A DNA stretch of 64,000 nucleotides, taken from the NCBI RefSeq assembly GCF_014851905.1, contig NZ_JACVAQ010000001.1:1860001-1924000 (forward strand), read 5' to 3'. Numbering within the stretch: position 1 is the first letter of the stretch; each line of letters begins with the position of its first letter. A program made the position numbers and the translations under genes. The notes beneath the pieces were generated by a model that saw only the letters and a program-made list of their open reading frames with translations, had not been told where the DNA came from and made no database searches. The stretch is from Pseudomonas sp. PDM14 (lineage in GTDB: Bacteria; Pseudomonadota; Gammaproteobacteria; Pseudomonadales; Pseudomonadaceae). Below, in pieces: positions 39,413 to 48,809 of this stretch.

Positions 39413-40333
39413 TCAGCTCAGCAGCTGCACCGCCGGCAGCTGCATGGCCGCCACTTCCGCCAGCAGGTAGTCGCGCAGGCGGCGCAGGCGCTCCTGGCCG
39501 CGGTGGGCACGCGGCCAGACCAGGTAGTAGCTGTCGCCACTGGCCACCGCACTGGGCCAGGGCAATCCGAGCCGACCGTTGTGCACGTCCTCGGCCACCA
39601 TCACCAGGTCGCCGACGGACACGCCATAGCCGCGCTCGGCGGCGACGATGCCCAGCTCCAGGGTGTCGAACACCTGGCCGCCCTTGAGTGGCACCTGCTC
39701 GCCCAGGTCCATGCGCTGCAACCAGCGCCGCCAGTCGCGGCGATCCGGGGTCGGGTGCAGCAGCTCGGTGGCCTGCAGGCGCGCCAGGTCCCAGGGGCCA
39801 TCGCTGGTGGCGCCCGGTGCGCAGACCGGGATCAACCACTCGGCGAACAGCTCGACGCTCTCCCAGTCCTCGTCGAAACTGCCCTTGCCGAGCAGCACGG
39901 CGCAGTCGAACGGCTCATGGTGGAAGTCGACCTTGTCCACGTCCATCCAGGCACTGGTCAGCTGAACTTCATTGCCTGGCTCGAGCAGGCGGTAGCGCGA
40001 CAGGCGCGCCAGCAGCCAGCGCATGGTCAGGGTCGACGGTGCCTTCAAGCGCAGGGTGGTGTCGTCGACGCGCACGCTGGTGCAGGCACGTTCCAGCGCA
40101 TCGAAGCCCTCCCGCACACCGGGCAGCAGCAGGCGCGCCGTCTCGCTGAGGCGCAGGTGGCGACCGCTGCGCTCGAACAGGCGGCAGGCGAAATGTTCCT
40201 CCAGGGTGCGGATATGCCGGCTCACCGCGCTCTGGGTGATGGCCAGCTCCTCGGCAGCACGGGTGAAGGAGGCATGCCGGGCCGCGGCCTCGAAGGCGCG
40301 CAGGGCATACAGGGGCGGCAGGCGGCGTGCCAT
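39413..40333 (-). CDS. LysR-family transcriptional regulator (GcvA-like)
   Basis: A 306-residue LysR-type regulator. The winged helix-turn-helix (about 5-65) reads [20 protein letters not shown] and [20 protein letters not shown]. The effector-binding domain follows. The layout is close to GcvA-type regulators ([20 protein letters not shown]). It diverges from the MATE gene across about 140 nt, the usual arrangement for a LysR regulator and its target, so it may control that exporter. Confidence 0.92.
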   Translation of the reverse strand: MARRLPPLYALRAFEAAARHASFTRAAEELAITQSAVSRHIRTLEEHFACRLFERSGRHLRLSETARLLLPGVREGFDALERACTSVRVDDTTLRLKAPSTLTMRWLLARLSRYRLLEPGNEVQLTSAWMDVDKVDFHHEPFDCAVLLGKGSFDEDWESVELFAEWLIPVCAPGATSDGPWDLARLQATELLHPTPDRRDWRRWLQRMDLGEQVPLKGGQVFDTLELGIVAAERGYGVSVGDLVMVAEDVHNGRLGLPWPSAVASGDSYYLVWPRAHRGQERLRRLRDYLLAEVAAMQLPAVQLLS

Positions 40334-40474
40334 GGCGGTGACTCTCCATGAGTTTTAGTCATGCCAAGCATCGCATTTTTCCTTTTGTGCGGGGCGCCCT
40401 CGATCCCGAGAATGAGCGACATCTTCTCGTCTGCCGGTGTTTCCGGAGACGCCTCTCGCTGAGTCCTACTCATC

Positions 40475-41857
40475 ATGCCGCACACCACACGCGACGAACT
40501 GGTCGCCCTCTTTCGCCTCGCTGGCCCACTGATCACCGCGCAGCTGGCCCATGTGCTGATGGTCTTCACCGACACCATCATGATGGCCAAGCTCGGCCCC
40601 GAGCAGCTGGCGGGCGGCGCCCTGGGTGCCACCTGCTACTACATGCTGTCGCTGTTCTGCGTCGGCATGATGGCCGCCGTGGGCAGCCTGGTCGCCATCC
40701 GTCACGGCGCCGGTGATGCAGCAGGCGCCACCCGCCTGCTGCAGAGCGGCCTGTGGCTGGCGCTGCTGCTGGGCGTTGTCGGCGCCCTCGGCCTGCGCAC
40801 CCTCGGCCCGCTGCTGCCGCACCTGGGACAACAGCCCGGCACCGCCGTGCATGCCATGCAGTTTCTCGGCGCCCTGGCGCTGGCCTTGCCCGGCTACCTG
40901 TGCTTCATGGCCCTGCGCGGCTTCACCAGCGCCATCGGCCACCCTGGCCCGGTGATGACCATCGGCATCGCCGGCGCCCTGGCCAACTTCGTCATCAACT
41001 ACGCCCTGATCGAGGGCTGGCTCGGCCTGCCCAATCTCGGCCTGGGCGGCATCGGCATGACCACCGCCCTGGTCAGCAGCGGCATGGCCCTGGCCCTGGC
41101 GCTGTACATCCTGCGCGCGCCGGTCTATCGCCAGTACGCGCTGCTGCGCGGTCTGCTGCGCCCACGCAAGGTGGAGATGCGCGCGCTGCTGCGCCTGGGT
41201 CTGCCGATCGGCGGCACCTACGCCGCCGAGCAGGGCATGTTCACCTTCGCCGCGCTGTGCATGGGCGCCCTGGGCAGCGTGCAGCTGGCGGCGCACCAGA
41301 TCGCCATCCAGGCGGTGACGCTGGCCTTCATCCTGCCCCAGGGCCTGTCCTACGCGGTGACCTTCCGGGTCGGCCAGCACTACGGCGCCGGGCGCCTGAC
41401 CGACGTGCGCCGTGCCGGACGGCTGGGCATCGCCAGTGGCGCTTGCTGCATGCTGTTCTTCGCCGTGCTGTTCTGGCTGGTGCCGGAGCAGGTGGTGGGG
41501 CTGTTTGTCGACCGCAGCGACCCGGCCTTCGACGAGGTGGTCGGGCTGGCCGTGAGCCTGCTGGCGGTGGCCGCGCTGTTCGAGCTGTTCGACGGCACCC
41601 AGAGCATCGCCATGGGCACCATCCGCGGCCTGGGCGACGGCAAGACCACCCTGTTGGTCGGCCTCGGTTGCTACTGGCTGATCGGCATCCCGCTGGCCTG
41701 GGCCCTGGCTTTCCCGCTCGGCTGGGGCGCGCATGGCGTGTGGTGGGGGCTGGCCGGCGGCCTGGCCTGTGCGGCGGTCGGGCTGACCCTGGGCTTCGAG
41801 CGGAAAACCACGCGCCTGCTACCCGTACGCCCAGCGCAGGCAGTTTGCCTGAGCTAG
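40475..41857 (+). CDS. MATE-family multidrug/Na+ antiporter (NorM-like)
   Basis: A 460-residue membrane protein with 12 predicted helices in two halves. It starts MPHTTRDELVALFRLAGPLI and has the conserved FTDTIMMAKLGPEQLAGGAL in helix 1-2 and GLPIGGTYAAEQGMFTFAAL at the start of the second half. MATE exporters expel cationic drugs or metabolites using Na+ or H+. It is divergent from a LysR gene. A GGDEF-EAL gene converges on it 30 nt away. Confidence 0.93.
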   Translation: MPHTTRDELVALFRLAGPLITAQLAHVLMVFTDTIMMAKLGPEQLAGGALGATCYYMLSLFCVGMMAAVGSLVAIRHGAGDAAGATRLLQSGLWLALLLGVVGALGLRTLGPLLPHLGQQPGTAVHAMQFLGALALALPGYLCFMALRGFTSAIGHPGPVMTIGIAGALANFVINYALIEGWLGLPNLGLGGIGMTTALVSSGMALALALYILRAPVYRQYALLRGLLRPRKVEMRALLRLGLPIGGTYAAEQGMFTFAALCMGALGSVQLAAHQIAIQAVTLAFILPQGLSYAVTFRVGQHYGAGRLTDVRRAGRLGIASGACCMLFFAVLFWLVPEQVVGLFVDRSDPAFDEVVGLAVSLLAVAALFELFDGTQSIAMGTIRGLGDGKTTLLVGLGCYWLIGIPLAWALAFPLGWGAHGVWWGLAGGLACAAVGLTLGFERKTTRLLPVRPAQAVCLS

Positions 41858-41887
41858 TCGTCGGCCCGCGCCGAAGGGGTCAGTGCG

Positions 41888-43555
41888 TCAGGAGGGCAGC
41901 GCGGCGAGCAGCGGCTGGCGCATGCCGAACACCAGGAAGCGCGCCAGGTCAGCCAGTGGCAGGCCCTTGCTGATCAGGTAACCCTGCACCTGATCGCAGC
42001 CGTACTGGCGCAGCAGCGCCAGCTGTTCGGCGTTCTCCACGCCCTCGGCGACCACTTCCAGGTGGAGGTTGTGCGCCAGGTTGATCATCGCCCGCACCAG
42101 CTGGCGGTTCTCCGCGCGCTCGCCCATGCCGGCAACGAAGCTCTTGTCGATCTTCAGCAGGGTGATGGGCAGGCTGTTGAGGTGCACGAACGAGGAGAAG
42201 CCGGTGCCGAAATCGTCCAGCGAGAAGCGCACGCCAAGTCGGCCGAGAGCCTGCATGGTCTGCTGCACCTGATCGCTGCGGCGCATCACCGCGGTTTCCG
42301 TCAGCTCGAACTCCAGCCACTGGGCATCCACGCCGCGCTCTTCGATCAGGCGGCTGAGGGTCGGCAGCAGCTGGCTGTCCTGGAACTGGCGGAACGACAG
42401 GTTGACCGCCATGTGCAGCGCCGGCAGGCCACGCCCGCGCAGCCACTGCATGTCGCGCAGCGCGCGGGAAATCACCCAGTAGCCGAGCGGCACGATCAGC
42501 CCACTCTCTTCGGCCAGCGGGATGAACTCGTCCGGGCCGAGCAGGCCGCGCTCCGGATGGCGCCAGCGCACCAGTGCTTCGAGGCCGACGATGCGCCCGC
42601 TCTGCAGGCACAGGCGCGGCTGGTAGTGCAGCTCCAGCTCGTCACGGCGCAGGGCGCGACGCAGCTCGGTTTCCAGGTCGGCGAGGCTGCGCGCGCTGCG
42701 GTTGATGCGCTCGTCGTAGACGTGGAAGGTGCAGCCCTGCACGCTCTTGGCCTGCTGCATGGCGATGTGCGCGTGCCACATCAGCGGGTCCGCCCCGGCA
42801 CCGGCGCGGGCATGGGCGATGCCCAGGCTGCAGCCGATCAGCAGGCTCTCGCCGTCGATCCAGTAGGGTTCGGACAGCACTTCGATGATGCCTTCGGCCA
42901 CGCGCTCGGCCCGCGACGGATCGCGGCGGGTATCGAGAAGCAGGGCGAATTCGTCGCTGCCCAGGCGGGCCAGGCGGTCGCCGGCCTCGAGCTTGGTCTT
43001 CAGCCGCGCCACCACCTGCAGGATCAGGCGGTCGCCGGCCTGATGACCGAGGGCATCGTTGGCGTGCTTGAAGTTGTCCAGGTCGAGATGGCCGAGGGTC
43101 AGGCCACGCCCGCGGTACTCGGCCAGGTGCGCGGCCAGCAGGGTATGGAAGCCCTGGCGGTTGGCGATACCGGTCAGCGTGTCCTGCTCGGCCAGGCGCT
43201 GCAGGGTGCCCTGCAGCTGGCTGCGCTCGCGGGCGTAGCGCAGGCAGCGGCGCAGCATGTCGACGCTCAGGCGCTCGCGCACCAGCCAGTCGTAGACATC
43301 GGTCGGCGCCTGCTCGGGTTCTTCTTCGAGCAGCAGGATGGTCGGCAGCGGGCAGCAACCCGGCGCGGGCTGACAGGCCGGCGTGGTTAGCAGCAGGCCG
43401 CCGTAGGGATCGTCGAACAGCGCGCGGGCGGCTTCCCAGGAGGGTGCCGTGATCAGCGGGCACGCGCAGTCGAGCGCTGCCAGCCGCGCACGCAGCAGGG
43501 CGGCCCATTCCGGCCGTTCAGCCAGCAGGACCAGGCGCAAAGGTTCGACGGACAA
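41888..43555 (-). CDS. proE: GGDEF-EAL c-di-GMP protein with degenerate GGDEF (ProE-like)
   Basis: A 555-residue cytoplasmic protein. Residues 1-115 form a receiver-like or degenerate N-terminal domain. The GGDEF domain (about 120-285) has RLGSDEF at 197-203 in place of the catalytic RxGGDEF. The EAL domain (about 300-550) has intact marks: E326 in EALVRWRHP, AVNLSFRQF, FELTETAV, SLDDFGTGFSSF, KIDKSFV and VVAEGVENAEQ. It should therefore degrade rather than make c-di-GMP. The position matches P. aeruginosa PA5295 (ProE). The start is a TTG at 43555 with GGGGAGG about 5 nt upstream; no ATG fits. Confidence 0.86.
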   Translation of the reverse strand: MSVEPLRLVLLAERPEWAALLRARLAALDCACPLITAPSWEAARALFDDPYGGLLLTTPACQPAPGCCPLPTILLLEEEPEQAPTDVYDWLVRERLSVDMLRRCLRYARERSQLQGTLQRLAEQDTLTGIANRQGFHTLLAAHLAEYRGRGLTLGHLDLDNFKHANDALGHQAGDRLILQVVARLKTKLEAGDRLARLGSDEFALLLDTRRDPSRAERVAEGIIEVLSEPYWIDGESLLIGCSLGIAHARAGAGADPLMWHAHIAMQQAKSVQGCTFHVYDERINRSARSLADLETELRRALRRDELELHYQPRLCLQSGRIVGLEALVRWRHPERGLLGPDEFIPLAEESGLIVPLGYWVISRALRDMQWLRGRGLPALHMAVNLSFRQFQDSQLLPTLSRLIEERGVDAQWLEFELTETAVMRRSDQVQQTMQALGRLGVRFSLDDFGTGFSSFVHLNSLPITLLKIDKSFVAGMGERAENRQLVRAMINLAHNLHLEVVAEGVENAEQLALLRQYGCDQVQGYLISKGLPLADLARFLVFGMRQPLLAALPS

Positions 43556-43855
43556 ACATCCTCCCCGGAAACATCAAGGCAGACCGATATCGTCTGCGTG
43601 CGCCGTGATCGGCGTCTCTGTTCTGCATTTTAGTTGCGCAGATTTCTGCGCATCCTGCGGGAAAGGCATAGCAGGGGCAACCGCGGGCGGTCAGATCGAG
43701 CCGGCATAATCTTTAAAAATAGTGACTTACCACTCATTCCTGAAGCTTTTTATCCTGAGCGTCAGCTAAACGACACCTGGTCCGCCAGCGACGCGCCGGC
43801 CGATATGGCCTGTTAGAATGCGCGCCTTCGTTTACCCCTCGTTGAATTCCCCGTC
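43556..43855. other. 300-nt divergent intergenic region between the GGDEF-EAL gene and rep
   Basis: It contains a small perfect hairpin TGCGCAG-ATTT-CTGCGCA (43635-43652), an AT-rich stretch (ctttaaaaatagtgac at about 43711) and TTAGAAT at 43813-43819, a plausible -10 box for rep. I see no coding sequence or RNA gene. Confidence 0.5.
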
Positions 43856-45865
43856 ATGTCCCGACTCAATCCCCGGCAGCAAGAAGCCGTGAACTACGTC
43901 GGCGGCCCTCTTTTGGTGCTCGCCGGCGCCGGCTCCGGCAAGACCAGCGTGATTACGCGAAAGATCGCCCACCTGGTGCAGAAGTGCGGCATCCAGGCCC
44001 GCCATATCGTCGCCATGACCTTCACCAACAAGGCCGCGCGCGAGATGAAGGAGCGCGTCGGCACGCTGCTCAAGGGCGCCGAGGCGCGCGGCCTGACCGT
44101 GTCGACCTTCCACAACCTGGGCATGAACATCATCCGCAAGGAATACGCGGCGCTGGGCTACAAGCCGGGCTTCTCGATCTTCGACGACGGCGACATCAAG
44201 GCCCTGCTGACCGACATCATGCAGAAGGAATACGCCGGCGATGATGGCGCCGACGAGGTCAAGAACTACATCGACAGCTGGAAGAACGACCTGATCCTGC
44301 CCGACGAGGCCCTGGCCAACTCGCGCGGGCCCAAGGAGCAGACCGCCGCCATCGTCTACCTGCACTACCAGCGCACGCTCAAGGCGTACAACGCGGTGGA
44401 CTTCAACGACCTGATCCTGCTGCCGGTGAAGCTGTTCCAGGAGCACAAGGACATCCTGGAGAAGTGGCAGAACCGCATCCGCTACCTGCTGGTCGACGAA
44501 TACCAGGACACCAACTCCAGCCAGTACCTGCTGGTGAAGCTGCTGGTGGGCATGCGCAACCAGATCACCGTGGTCGGTGACGACGACCAGTCGATCTACG
44601 CCTGGCGTGGCGCGCGGCCGGAAAACCTGATGCTGCTGAAAGAGGACTACCCGTCGCTGAAGGTGGTGATGCTCGAGCAGAACTACCGCTCCACCAGCCG
44701 CATCCTCAAATGCGCCAACACCCTGATCGCCAACAACCCCCACGCCTTCGAGAAGCAGCTGTGGTCCGAGATGGGCATGGGCGACGAGATCCGCGTGATC
44801 CGCACACGCAACGAAGATGCCGAGTGCGAGCGCGTGGCCCTGGAAATCCTCACCGAGCACCTGCGCACCGAGCGCCCGTACAGCGATTTCGCCATCCTCT
44901 ACCGCGGCAACTACCAGGCCAAACTGATGGAGCTGAAGCTGCAGCACCACCAGATTCCCTATCGCCTGTCCGGCGGCACCAGCTTCTTCGCTCGCCAGGA
45001 AGTGAAGGACCTGATGAGTTACTTCCGCCTGCTGGTCAACCCGGATGACGACAACGCCTTCCTGCGGGTGATCAACGTGCCGCGCCGCGAGATCGGCTCG
45101 ACCACCCTGGAGAAGCTCGGCAACTACGCCAGCGAGCGCAAGGTCAGCATGTACACCGCCAGCGACGAGATCGGCCTGGGCGAACACCTGGACAGCCGCT
45201 ACACCGAGCGCCTCTCGCGCTTCAAACGCTACATGGACAAGATCCGCGAGCAGTGCGCCGGCAACGATCCGATTGGCGCCATCCGCAGCATGGTGATGGA
45301 CATCGACTACGAGAGCTGGCTGCGGCAGAACGCCTCCAGCGACAAGGTCGCCGATGCGCGCATGGGCAACGTCTGGTTCCTCGTCGAGGCGCTGAAGAAC
45401 ACCCTGGACAAGGACGAAGACGGCGACATGACCGTCGAGGACGCCATCGGCAAGCTGGTCCTGCGCGACATGCTCGAGCGTCAGCAGGAAGAGGAAGACG
45501 GCGCCGAGGGCGTGCAGATGATGACCATGCACGCCTCCAAGGGCCTGGAATTTCCCTCGGTGTACATCATCGGTTTCGAGGAGGAGATCCTCCCGCACCG
45601 CTCCAGCATCGAGGCCGACACCATCGAGGAAGAACGCCGCCTGGCCTACGTCGGCATCACCCGCGCCAAGCGCAACCTGGCGCTGACCTTCGCCGCCAAG
45701 CGCAAGCAGTACGGCGAGATCATCGACTGCTCGCCGAGCCGCTTCCTCGACGAACTGCCACCGGAGGACCTGGTGTGGGAAGGCCAGGAAGACGCTCCCG
45801 TGGAGGTCAAGGCCGCACGCGGCAACGATGCCCTGGCCAACATGCGGGCGATGCTGAAGAAGTAG
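43856..45865 (+). CDS. rep: ATP-dependent DNA helicase Rep
   Basis: A 669-residue UvrD/Rep superfamily 1A helicase. Motif I is LAGAGSGKTSV at about 22-32. Others are Q-motif LNPRQQEAV, Ia TFTNKAAREMKER, II VDEYQDTN, III GDDDQSIYAWRGA, IV EQNYRST, V HASKGLEF, VI YVGITRAKR. The length matches E. coli Rep (673). It moves 3' to 5' and clears proteins ahead of the replication fork. It converges with the acetyl-CoA hydrolase gene. Confidence 0.97.
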   Translation: MSRLNPRQQEAVNYVGGPLLVLAGAGSGKTSVITRKIAHLVQKCGIQARHIVAMTFTNKAAREMKERVGTLLKGAEARGLTVSTFHNLGMNIIRKEYAALGYKPGFSIFDDGDIKALLTDIMQKEYAGDDGADEVKNYIDSWKNDLILPDEALANSRGPKEQTAAIVYLHYQRTLKAYNAVDFNDLILLPVKLFQEHKDILEKWQNRIRYLLVDEYQDTNSSQYLLVKLLVGMRNQITVVGDDDQSIYAWRGARPENLMLLKEDYPSLKVVMLEQNYRSTSRILKCANTLIANNPHAFEKQLWSEMGMGDEIRVIRTRNEDAECERVALEILTEHLRTERPYSDFAILYRGNYQAKLMELKLQHHQIPYRLSGGTSFFARQEVKDLMSYFRLLVNPDDDNAFLRVINVPRREIGSTTLEKLGNYASERKVSMYTASDEIGLGEHLDSRYTERLSRFKRYMDKIREQCAGNDPIGAIRSMVMDIDYESWLRQNASSDKVADARMGNVWFLVEALKNTLDKDEDGDMTVEDAIGKLVLRDMLERQQEEEDGAEGVQMMTMHASKGLEFPSVYIIGFEEEILPHRSSIEADTIEEERRLAYVGITRAKRNLALTFAAKRKQYGEIIDCSPSRFLDELPPEDLVWEGQEDAPVEVKAARGNDALANMRAMLKK

Positions 45866-45933
45866 AGCCGGGCAGTCTTGACCCCCGGTGGTGCGCACGG
45901 CGCAGCAGCTAACGTGCCGCGTCGAGCCACCGC

Positions 45934-48072
45934 TTAGCCGCCCTGCGCCGTTGCCTTCAACCCGGCCAGTACCAGCTTCTGGTACAGCTGTTCGCGCAGG
46001 CCACTGGGTTGTTGCAGGTCCATGCGCTGCAGGTGCGCGGCGTACAGCGCCGGGTCCGGTAGATCGAACAGCGTGGCCATGCCCAGTTCGAGGATTTCGC
46101 TGAGCTTGAGTTTGCTCTTCAGCCAGCGCAGGGCGCGCAGCAGGTCCTGCTCCTCGGCGCTGAAGTCGCAGCCCAGCGGGTACTCGACGAACAGCTGGGG
46201 AAATTCGCTCTGCAGCGCCAGCAGGCGCCACGGTGTGTTCTGCCGGTAGGCCGCTTCCAGCACGAAATCGTCGGGCAGCTTGCCGGCCTTCTGCGCCGCG
46301 GCGATCAGTTCGTCCTGAAAGCGCGCATCGGCGATGCGCAGCAGCGCCTCGATCACCTGGGCGTCGTTCTTGCCACGCAGGTCGGCGATGCCGTACTCGG
46401 TCACCACCAGGTCGCGCAGGTGCCGCGGAATGGTGGTGTGGCCGTAGTCCCAGACGATGTTGGAACTGACCTCGCCACCCGACTCGCGCCAGCTGCGCAG
46501 CATCAGGATCGAGCGCCCGCCTTCCAGTTCGTGGGCCTGGGCGACGAAATCGTACTGGCCGCCAACCCCGCTGAGCACGCGGCCATCTTCCAGCTGGTCG
46601 GCGGCATTGGCGCCCAGCAGGGTGATGCTGAAGCAGCTGTTGACGAAGCGCGCGTCGCGCCGCTGCAGGCGTTTGAGCGTCTCGTCGCCGTACAGGCGAT
46701 TGATGTAGCTGATCGCCGTCATGCCGACGCGCTGGCGCTGGGTCTCGGTCAACTGACGCAGGCGCTCGTAGAACGCCTGCGGGCCGAGGAAGAAACCGCC
46801 GTGCACCAGTACGCCACCGACGGCGCTGCCCAGGTAGGGCTGGATCGCTACGGCAGTCAGCGGGTCGGCGAGGTCGCAGGGCACGCGCTGGCCATCGGGC
46901 AGCAGCAACTGGCGGCCTTCCAGTTCCAGGTTGGCGGCGAGCAGGCCGTGGCGCTGCAGCCAGGCCAGGGTCACCGCGTCGAGCACATGGGGAATACCGG
47001 CCAGGCGCAGCGACTCGGCATCGCGCAAGCGCTCCTCGCCATCCAACCCTCCGTGATTTGCCAGGCGCTGCAGGTGCACGTCGGGGTAGGCCGCGCGGCG
47101 CACCACGCCGGCCTCGACCAGCACCAGCAGGCCGAGCAGGAACATCTCGCTGCAGCCATACAAACCGCTGGCGAACGGTGCGAGGCCGCCTTCACGCTCG
47201 ATCAGATCACCCCAGCGTTGCGGCACGCGCATGCTGTCCAGGGCCGCGCGGTAGCTGGCGTTGTCGCCCTGGCGCGCGACCAGCGCCGCGGCCAGGCCGT
47301 CGGCCATCGCACCGATGCCGACCTGCAGGGTGCCGCCGTCGCGGATCAGCACACTGGCGTGCAGGCCGATGGCGTGGTCCTGCAGGCTGACCGGCATGTT
47401 CGGTGTGGAGAACAGCGTGCTGCGCTCGGTCTGCTCCAGCAGCAGGTCGAAATCCCGTCGCTCCACTTCGGCGGCACCGGCCATGTACGGCAGCTCGCTG
47501 TGCGGCTGGGCGATGAACAGGATCGGCTCGCCGGCGGCGCGGCGCGCGCGCATCAGCGGCAGCAGATCGAGGGTGATGTCCGGGTTGCAGCTCAAGCTCA
47601 GGTGCGCCGGGCGCTGCACGTCGGTGGCGACCAACTGGGCGATGACGTTGATGCCCTTGCGATCGAGGTCGCGGGCGACATGGCTGTAGTTGAGGCTGAC
47701 GTAGCTCTGCTGCGCCTGCGGATTGCCCAGCTGGCTGCCCGGCTGCAGGTAGAACTCCTCGACCTGCACATTGCTCGGCAGCTCGCCGCAACGCAGGTCG
47801 CCAAGGTAGTCGAGTTCAACGTAGTCGCCGTAGACGCGGCGCAGGAACGGGCCGCTGAAACGCTGCTCCAGTTCGCTGCCGGCCTGGGGCTTGGCCAGCG
47901 ACAGCGCGGTGTAGATGGTCAGCGAGCGCTCGGGCAGCGCCTTGATCCGCTGGTACAGCGCGTTGACGAAGCGATTGGGCTTGCCCAGGCCGAGCGGCAG
48001 GCCCAGACGAATAGGGCCGTCGATGCGATTCAGGACGGCCTCGACAGCTTGTTCCAGCGAACAACTCGGCAC
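45934..48072 (-). CDS. Acetyl-CoA hydrolase/transferase family protein
   Basis: A 712-residue protein. The N-terminal acetyl-CoA hydrolase-type domain covers about 5-370. The C-terminal catalytic-type domain (about 440-600) has EVSSNIVWDYGHTTIPRHLR and VVTEYGIADLRGKNDAQV, the pattern of class I CoA-transferases. It is about 200 residues longer than typical 500-aa members, with a helical C-terminal extension. It may move CoA between acetate and other acids or hydrolyse acetyl-CoA; which is not clear. The GTG at 48072 has AGGAG about 7 nt upstream and is preferred over a GTG at 48090. It shares its upstream terminator with cycB. Confidence 0.85.
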   Translation of the reverse strand: MPSCSLEQAVEAVLNRIDGPIRLGLPLGLGKPNRFVNALYQRIKALPERSLTIYTALSLAKPQAGSELEQRFSGPFLRRVYGDYVELDYLGDLRCGELPSNVQVEEFYLQPGSQLGNPQAQQSYVSLNYSHVARDLDRKGINVIAQLVATDVQRPAHLSLSCNPDITLDLLPLMRARRAAGEPILFIAQPHSELPYMAGAAEVERRDFDLLLEQTERSTLFSTPNMPVSLQDHAIGLHASVLIRDGGTLQVGIGAMADGLAAALVARQGDNASYRAALDSMRVPQRWGDLIEREGGLAPFASGLYGCSEMFLLGLLVLVEAGVVRRAAYPDVHLQRLANHGGLDGEERLRDAESLRLAGIPHVLDAVTLAWLQRHGLLAANLELEGRQLLLPDGQRVPCDLADPLTAVAIQPYLGSAVGGVLVHGGFFLGPQAFYERLRQLTETQRQRVGMTAISYINRLYGDETLKRLQRRDARFVNSCFSITLLGANAADQLEDGRVLSGVGGQYDFVAQAHELEGGRSILMLRSWRESGGEVSSNIVWDYGHTTIPRHLRDLVVTEYGIADLRGKNDAQVIEALLRIADARFQDELIAAAQKAGKLPDDFVLEAAYRQNTPWRLLALQSEFPQLFVEYPLGCDFSAEEQDLLRALRWLKSKLKLSEILELGMATLFDLPDPALYAAHLQRMDLQQPSGLREQLYQKLVLAGLKATAQGG

Positions 48073-48153
48073 CTGGCGTCTCCTCTGCACAAGGGTGTGC
48101 TGGGTTGGACCGGCCCTGGCGCGGCTTTACTCACCTTCCTGTAGTGCAGAAAC

Positions 48154-48181
48154 GACAAAGCCGCCCGGAGGCGGCTTTGTC
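48154..48181 (-). terminator. Terminator after cycB
   Basis: Perfect 12-bp stem GACAAAGCCGCC / GGCGGCTTTGTC with a 4-nt loop, 19 nt after the cycB stop. The T-tract beyond the minus-strand stem is short (GTTTC), but the stem itself has U-rich 3' bases. Confidence 0.82.
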
Positions 48182-48200
48182 AGCGATCAGAGGATGCGGG

Positions 48201-48623
48201 TCAGAGACCGGACATCTTCTTGATGGCGCCCAGCAGGTCTTCGTCGCTGCAGTCGGCGCAGGTGCCTCTCGGCGGCATTGCGTTGATGCCGGAGATGGCC
48301 TTGGCCAGGATGCCGTCGAGGCCGCCCTGGTGGTCAGCACGCTCTTTCCAGGCAGCGGTATCGCCGATCTTCGGTGCGCCCAGCACGCCCGCGGTGTGGC
48401 AGGCGCCACAGTGGGCAGCGATGATGTCGTCCGGCGTTTTCGCGCCGCCGCCGGCCGAAGCCGCCACAGCTGCTACGCCTTTGCACTCTTCGCCCTGGAT
48501 GCAGACTTCGCCAACCGGCTTGATGCGCTCGGCGATCTCATCGTTGGTCGCAGCCTGAGCGCTCACAGCCCACAGGGCCAATACGGCAACATTGGCTGCC
48601 AGCATTTTTTTAATCAGGTTCAC
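48201..48623 (-). CDS. cycB: Cytochrome c5
   Basis: A 140-residue exported monohaem cytochrome. The signal peptide is about residues 1-24 (ANVAVLALWAVSAQA). A spacer of about 40 residues holds a Cys pair (VCIQGEEC). The haem site is C72-G-A-C75-H76 with axial Met116 in INAMPPRG. The C5-type Cys pair is TCADC (122-125). It carries electrons in the periplasm or on the membrane surface. The start is a GTG at 48623 with AGGG upstream; the first ATG, 18 nt later, would shorten the signal peptide. Confidence 0.92.
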   Translation of the reverse strand: MNLIKKMLAANVAVLALWAVSAQAATNDEIAERIKPVGEVCIQGEECKGVAAVAASAGGGAKTPDDIIAAHCGACHTAGVLGAPKIGDTAAWKERADHQGGLDGILAKAISGINAMPPRGTCADCSDEDLLGAIKKMSGL

Positions 48624-48809
48624 GGTACACCCTCATTGTGGCTAGTCACGCCCGCGGCCACGGTTTCGCGAGCGGGCGCCAGTATAACGGTTAGGACAGC
48701 TCCCCGGAACAACCCAAGTTGTCGCAGGGATATTGCCCCGAGGCCGCGGTATTCCTGTATCCGCCAGAGGTCGGATCAGGCTTGTACGTTGGGCTCGGTT
48801 ACGGCGGGA

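Noticed and set aside
43635..43652. TGCGCAG-ATTT-CTGCGCA hairpin before rep
   Set aside because: Short stem without T-tract and no link to a known site; noted only in the intergenic entry.
43832..46231. 799-codon open frame opposite rep
   Set aside because: Rep has all helicase motifs on the other strand; the antisense frame is Val/Asp/His-rich and has no known domain.
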